DNA from: Mucilaginibacter sp. JRF
Lineage (GTDB): Bacteria > Bacteroidota > Bacteroidia > Sphingobacteriales > Sphingobacteriaceae
DNA: 64,000 nt
Assembly (NCBI RefSeq): GCF_015223065.1
Contig: NZ_JADFBY010000001.1
Span: 62,001-126,000 of the forward strand
Reading direction: 5' to 3'
The notes below the pieces were generated by a model that was given only the letters and a program-made list of their open reading frames with translations, was not told the DNA's origin and made no database searches. Every line of letters starts with the position of its first letter. Positions within the stretch are counted from its first letter, which is position 1. A program made the translations under genes and the position numbers. Positions 62,490 through 64,000 of the stretch are shown here, in pieces.

Positions 62490-62586
62490 AGCTCTCGCTT
62501 TATGTATGGGGTTGCTACTAAATATTTAGTTTGAAAGGTACTTTCCCTCCAACCTCAACGTTATCCATTCATAAATCTAATCACTA

Positions 62587-63342
62587 ATGCTACGCCTTGC
62601 CTTTATTATTGCCGCTGTATTTGCCCTTACGGTGTCGACTTCGTTTATTGATGATGTCGCTTTTATGCGCGATCAGAAAAAGAGCCTGCGGGTTAAACAG
62701 GCTTATGCCGACAAGGAAAAACTGCTCGCCCAAAAGTTGAAACCCCTCAAATTATCGCTCAGTAAGATCAATATTTTAATAACCGCTTTTAAAACCGAGC
62801 AGGAGCTTACCGTTTACATTAAAGCGCCAACCGAGGCCAAGTACCGCAGGTTTGCCACTTATAATATTTGCTCCATGTCGGGTTTGTTGGGGCCAAAACG
62901 CTGCTCGGGCGACAGGCAGGTGCCGGAGGGGTTTTATTATATAGATAGGTTTAATCCGGCGAGCACTTATTATTTGTCATTAGGGGTGAATTATCCTAAT
63001 CAAGCTGATAAGATCAAAAGCGGTGCTGCCGACCCCGGAAACGACATATTTATCCACGGTAAATGTGTTACCATAGGCTGCATGCCCCTAACCGACAATT
63101 ATATAAAAGAGGTATACCTGCTGGCCCTGCAAGCCTACCAAAGCGGACAGCGCAACATACCTGTATATATTTTTCCGTACAAATTCAACAGTATTTCGGC
63201 TGATATATTCGCGGCGCCTTACGCTAATGATAAGGCCACCATCGCCTTTTGGGCCAAACTGAAAAAAGGTTATGATCAATTCACCACCCGCCAGCAGGAA
63301 ATCGCCATAAAAGTAAATGCCGCCGGCGATTACGTTTTTTAG
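62587..63342 (+). CDS. L,D-transpeptidase (YkuD family)
   Basis: A 251-residue exported enzyme that links or modifies peptidoglycan through L,D bonds. A hydrophobic N-terminus (LRLAFIIAAVFALTVSTSF) is the signal or anchor. The catalytic motif is IFIHGKCVTIGCMPLTD (about residues 156-172), with the HG and the nucleophilic Cys in IGC. The N-terminal part (about 45-90) probably packs against the catalytic domain. Related Bacteroidota proteins are long murein L,D-transpeptidases; cross-linking versus lipoprotein attachment is not distinguishable. It is monocistronic. Confidence 0.88.
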   Translation: MLRLAFIIAAVFALTVSTSFIDDVAFMRDQKKSLRVKQAYADKEKLLAQKLKPLKLSLSKINILITAFKTEQELTVYIKAPTEAKYRRFATYNICSMSGLLGPKRCSGDRQVPEGFYYIDRFNPASTYYLSLGVNYPNQADKIKSGAADPGNDIFIHGKCVTIGCMPLTDNYIKEVYLLALQAYQSGQRNIPVYIFPYKFNSISADIFAAPYANDKATIAFWAKLKKGYDQFTTRQQEIAIKVNAAGDYVF

Positions 63343-63358
63343 ATCGACCCCCATAACA

Positions 63359-63391
63359 AAAAACGCCCTGCTATTAACAGGGCGTTTTTTT
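63359..63391. terminator. Bidirectional intrinsic terminator
   Basis: Arms AACGCCCTG / CAGGGCGTT with a 6-nt loop, A-rich upstream and T-rich downstream. It lies between the convergent L,D-transpeptidase and the cytochrome-like gene. Confidence 0.9.
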
Positions 63392-63408
63392 ATAACCAAT
63401 GGTTCGGC

Positions 63409-64000
63409 TTATAAGGGCACAAACCGTATAGATTTTAGCAGTGGCGGGTTTTTGCCCGCCGTGGTTTGTTTTACTTCAATGTGGTAGTCGCGCAGGGCTG
63501 GGGTGGTTGCTTTCACCAGCGGTATGCTTGCCGTAGCAGTTTCTTTCCCCGCTGCAAAGCTAATGGTACCGCCGCCTACTTTAACACCGCCTTTGCCGTT
63601 GTAAACGGTTATGGTATAGCTTGCGGCTGCGCCGTTGCCTACACCATTAAACTCAAGCGAGGCGACGCCTGTAGGGTCGAATTTACCGGCCTTAAAGCTG
63701 CCCGCACTAGCAGGGAACACCAGGTATTTAGTCCCGGCAGAATCCTTAGCCGCAAAGCCGTTAACAGCTGTCAATTCATTGGCTTCAATAATGTTGCTGC
63801 GTAATGTTGCAGCACCTGAGCCTGATAATGGCCTGATGCCGTTGCTTCCCTCGTCGGTATAGTTGGCTTGTATGGTGTATACCATGTTTTGCTTGCCGGC
63901 GTCCTCAGCCTTTGGTGTTACCGCGCCGCTTGCCGGTAGTGATTTAGGCTTGTTATCATCCGCTAACGAGCGTATCCAGCCTACTATCAGCTTGGCATCA
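63409..64000 (-). CDS. C-terminus of a probable cytochrome c / carbohydrate-binding protein (partial)
   Basis: The reading frame stays open to the right edge, so the first ATG in view (63885) is internal. The 197 visible residues start DAKLIVGWIRSLADDNKP, typical of the last helix of a class I cytochrome c domain. A Pro/Ala linker and a beta-rich domain (YTIQANYTDEGSNGIRPLSGSG, then LEFNGVGNGAASYTITVY-like strands) resembling a CBM6-like carbohydrate-binding module follow. This order is known at the end of Bacteroidota ThuA or PQQ-type sugar dehydrogenase proteins, but the catalytic part lies outside the window. Confidence 0.7.
   Translation of the reverse strand, partial: DAKLIVGWIRSLADDNKPKSLPASGAVTPKAEDAGKQNMVYTIQANYTDEGSNGIRPLSGSGAATLRSNIIEANELTAVNGFAAKDSAGTKYLVFPASAGSFKAGKFDPTGVASLEFNGVGNGAAASYTITVYNGKGGVKVGGGTISFAAGKETATASIPLVKATTPALRDYHIEVKQTTAGKNPPLLKSIRFVPL

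Overview
The window looks like chromosomal DNA of a Bacteroidota bacterium of the family Sphingobacteriaceae (Mucilaginibacter- or Pedobacter-like). This rests on the fused SecDF, the Rho with a long low-complexity insert, the BlaI/M56 pair with TonB-like domains, DUF4199 and DUF2027-Smr proteins, the general absence of Shine-Dalgarno sequences, and promoters fitting the Bacteroidota consensus TTTG-N18-20-TAnnTTTG (clearest before ispE and trxB). Base composition is moderate in genes and strongly AT-rich in several intergenic stretches. No rRNA, tRNA, CRISPR array, prophage or intact transposase was seen.

Layout. 0-8.7 kb: ndh, fused secDF, a thyA / antitoxin / doc / folA run (a toxin-antitoxin pair lodged between the two thymidylate-cycle genes), ispE, a hydroxyisobutyrate-dehydrogenase-like enzyme and a LapA-like membrane protein. 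8.7-10.37 kb: an AT-rich stretch with no convincing gene. 10.4-18.5 kb: lptG, tgt, a glycosyltransferase, an ECF sigma factor, rsmG, an M56 antirepressor-type protease with its BlaI repressor and a triple palindromic operator, and dprA. 18.5-25.7 kb: a leftward block sppA - polX - hldA - gmhA - hldE2 - GT9 supplying ADP-heptose for LPS. 25.7-34.7 kb: folK, an orphan HPt protein, purS, pssA, rho, pyrF, yidC and pyrG. 35-40 kb: kdsB, a deoxynucleoside kinase, trpS, an acyltransferase, gatC and a LolD-type ATPase. 40.9-48.4 kb: lysC-lysA, a cold-shock protein, a DUF92 protein, a methyltransferase, an orphan histidine kinase, a DUF2027-Smr protein and a DUF892 protein. 48.4-64 kb: an M1 peptidase, a YtxH protein, a secreted hypothetical protein, trxB, a small HTH protein, a GH20 hexosaminidase, a lipoprotein, a BatA-like protein, a dihydroorotase homologue without its metal ligands, two further conserved proteins, an L,D-transpeptidase, and the end of a probable cytochrome c / carbohydrate-binding protein running off the right edge.

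The gene content is mostly housekeeping: envelope building (heptose, Kdo, LptG, YidC, SecDF, PssA, acyltransferase, LolD-like), pyrimidine and folate metabolism, and lysine/DAP synthesis. The unusual material lies in two places. First, a nested family of intergenic repeats: a G/C-rich block called A here, an 80-nt inverted-repeat element called B, a roughly 360-nt structured element called C present three times, and a hairpin called D. One A copy now encodes the N-terminus of KdsB, and a stem in C shows a compensatory base-pair change between copies. Second, several enzymes have lost canonical active-site or metal residues: the dihydroorotase homologue, the polymerase site of PolX, and the zinc ligands of Tgt. 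I did not recognise one large new multi-gene system. The strongest candidates for something undescribed are repeat element C and the tandem terminator/attenuator-like region at 53.4-53.8 kb.
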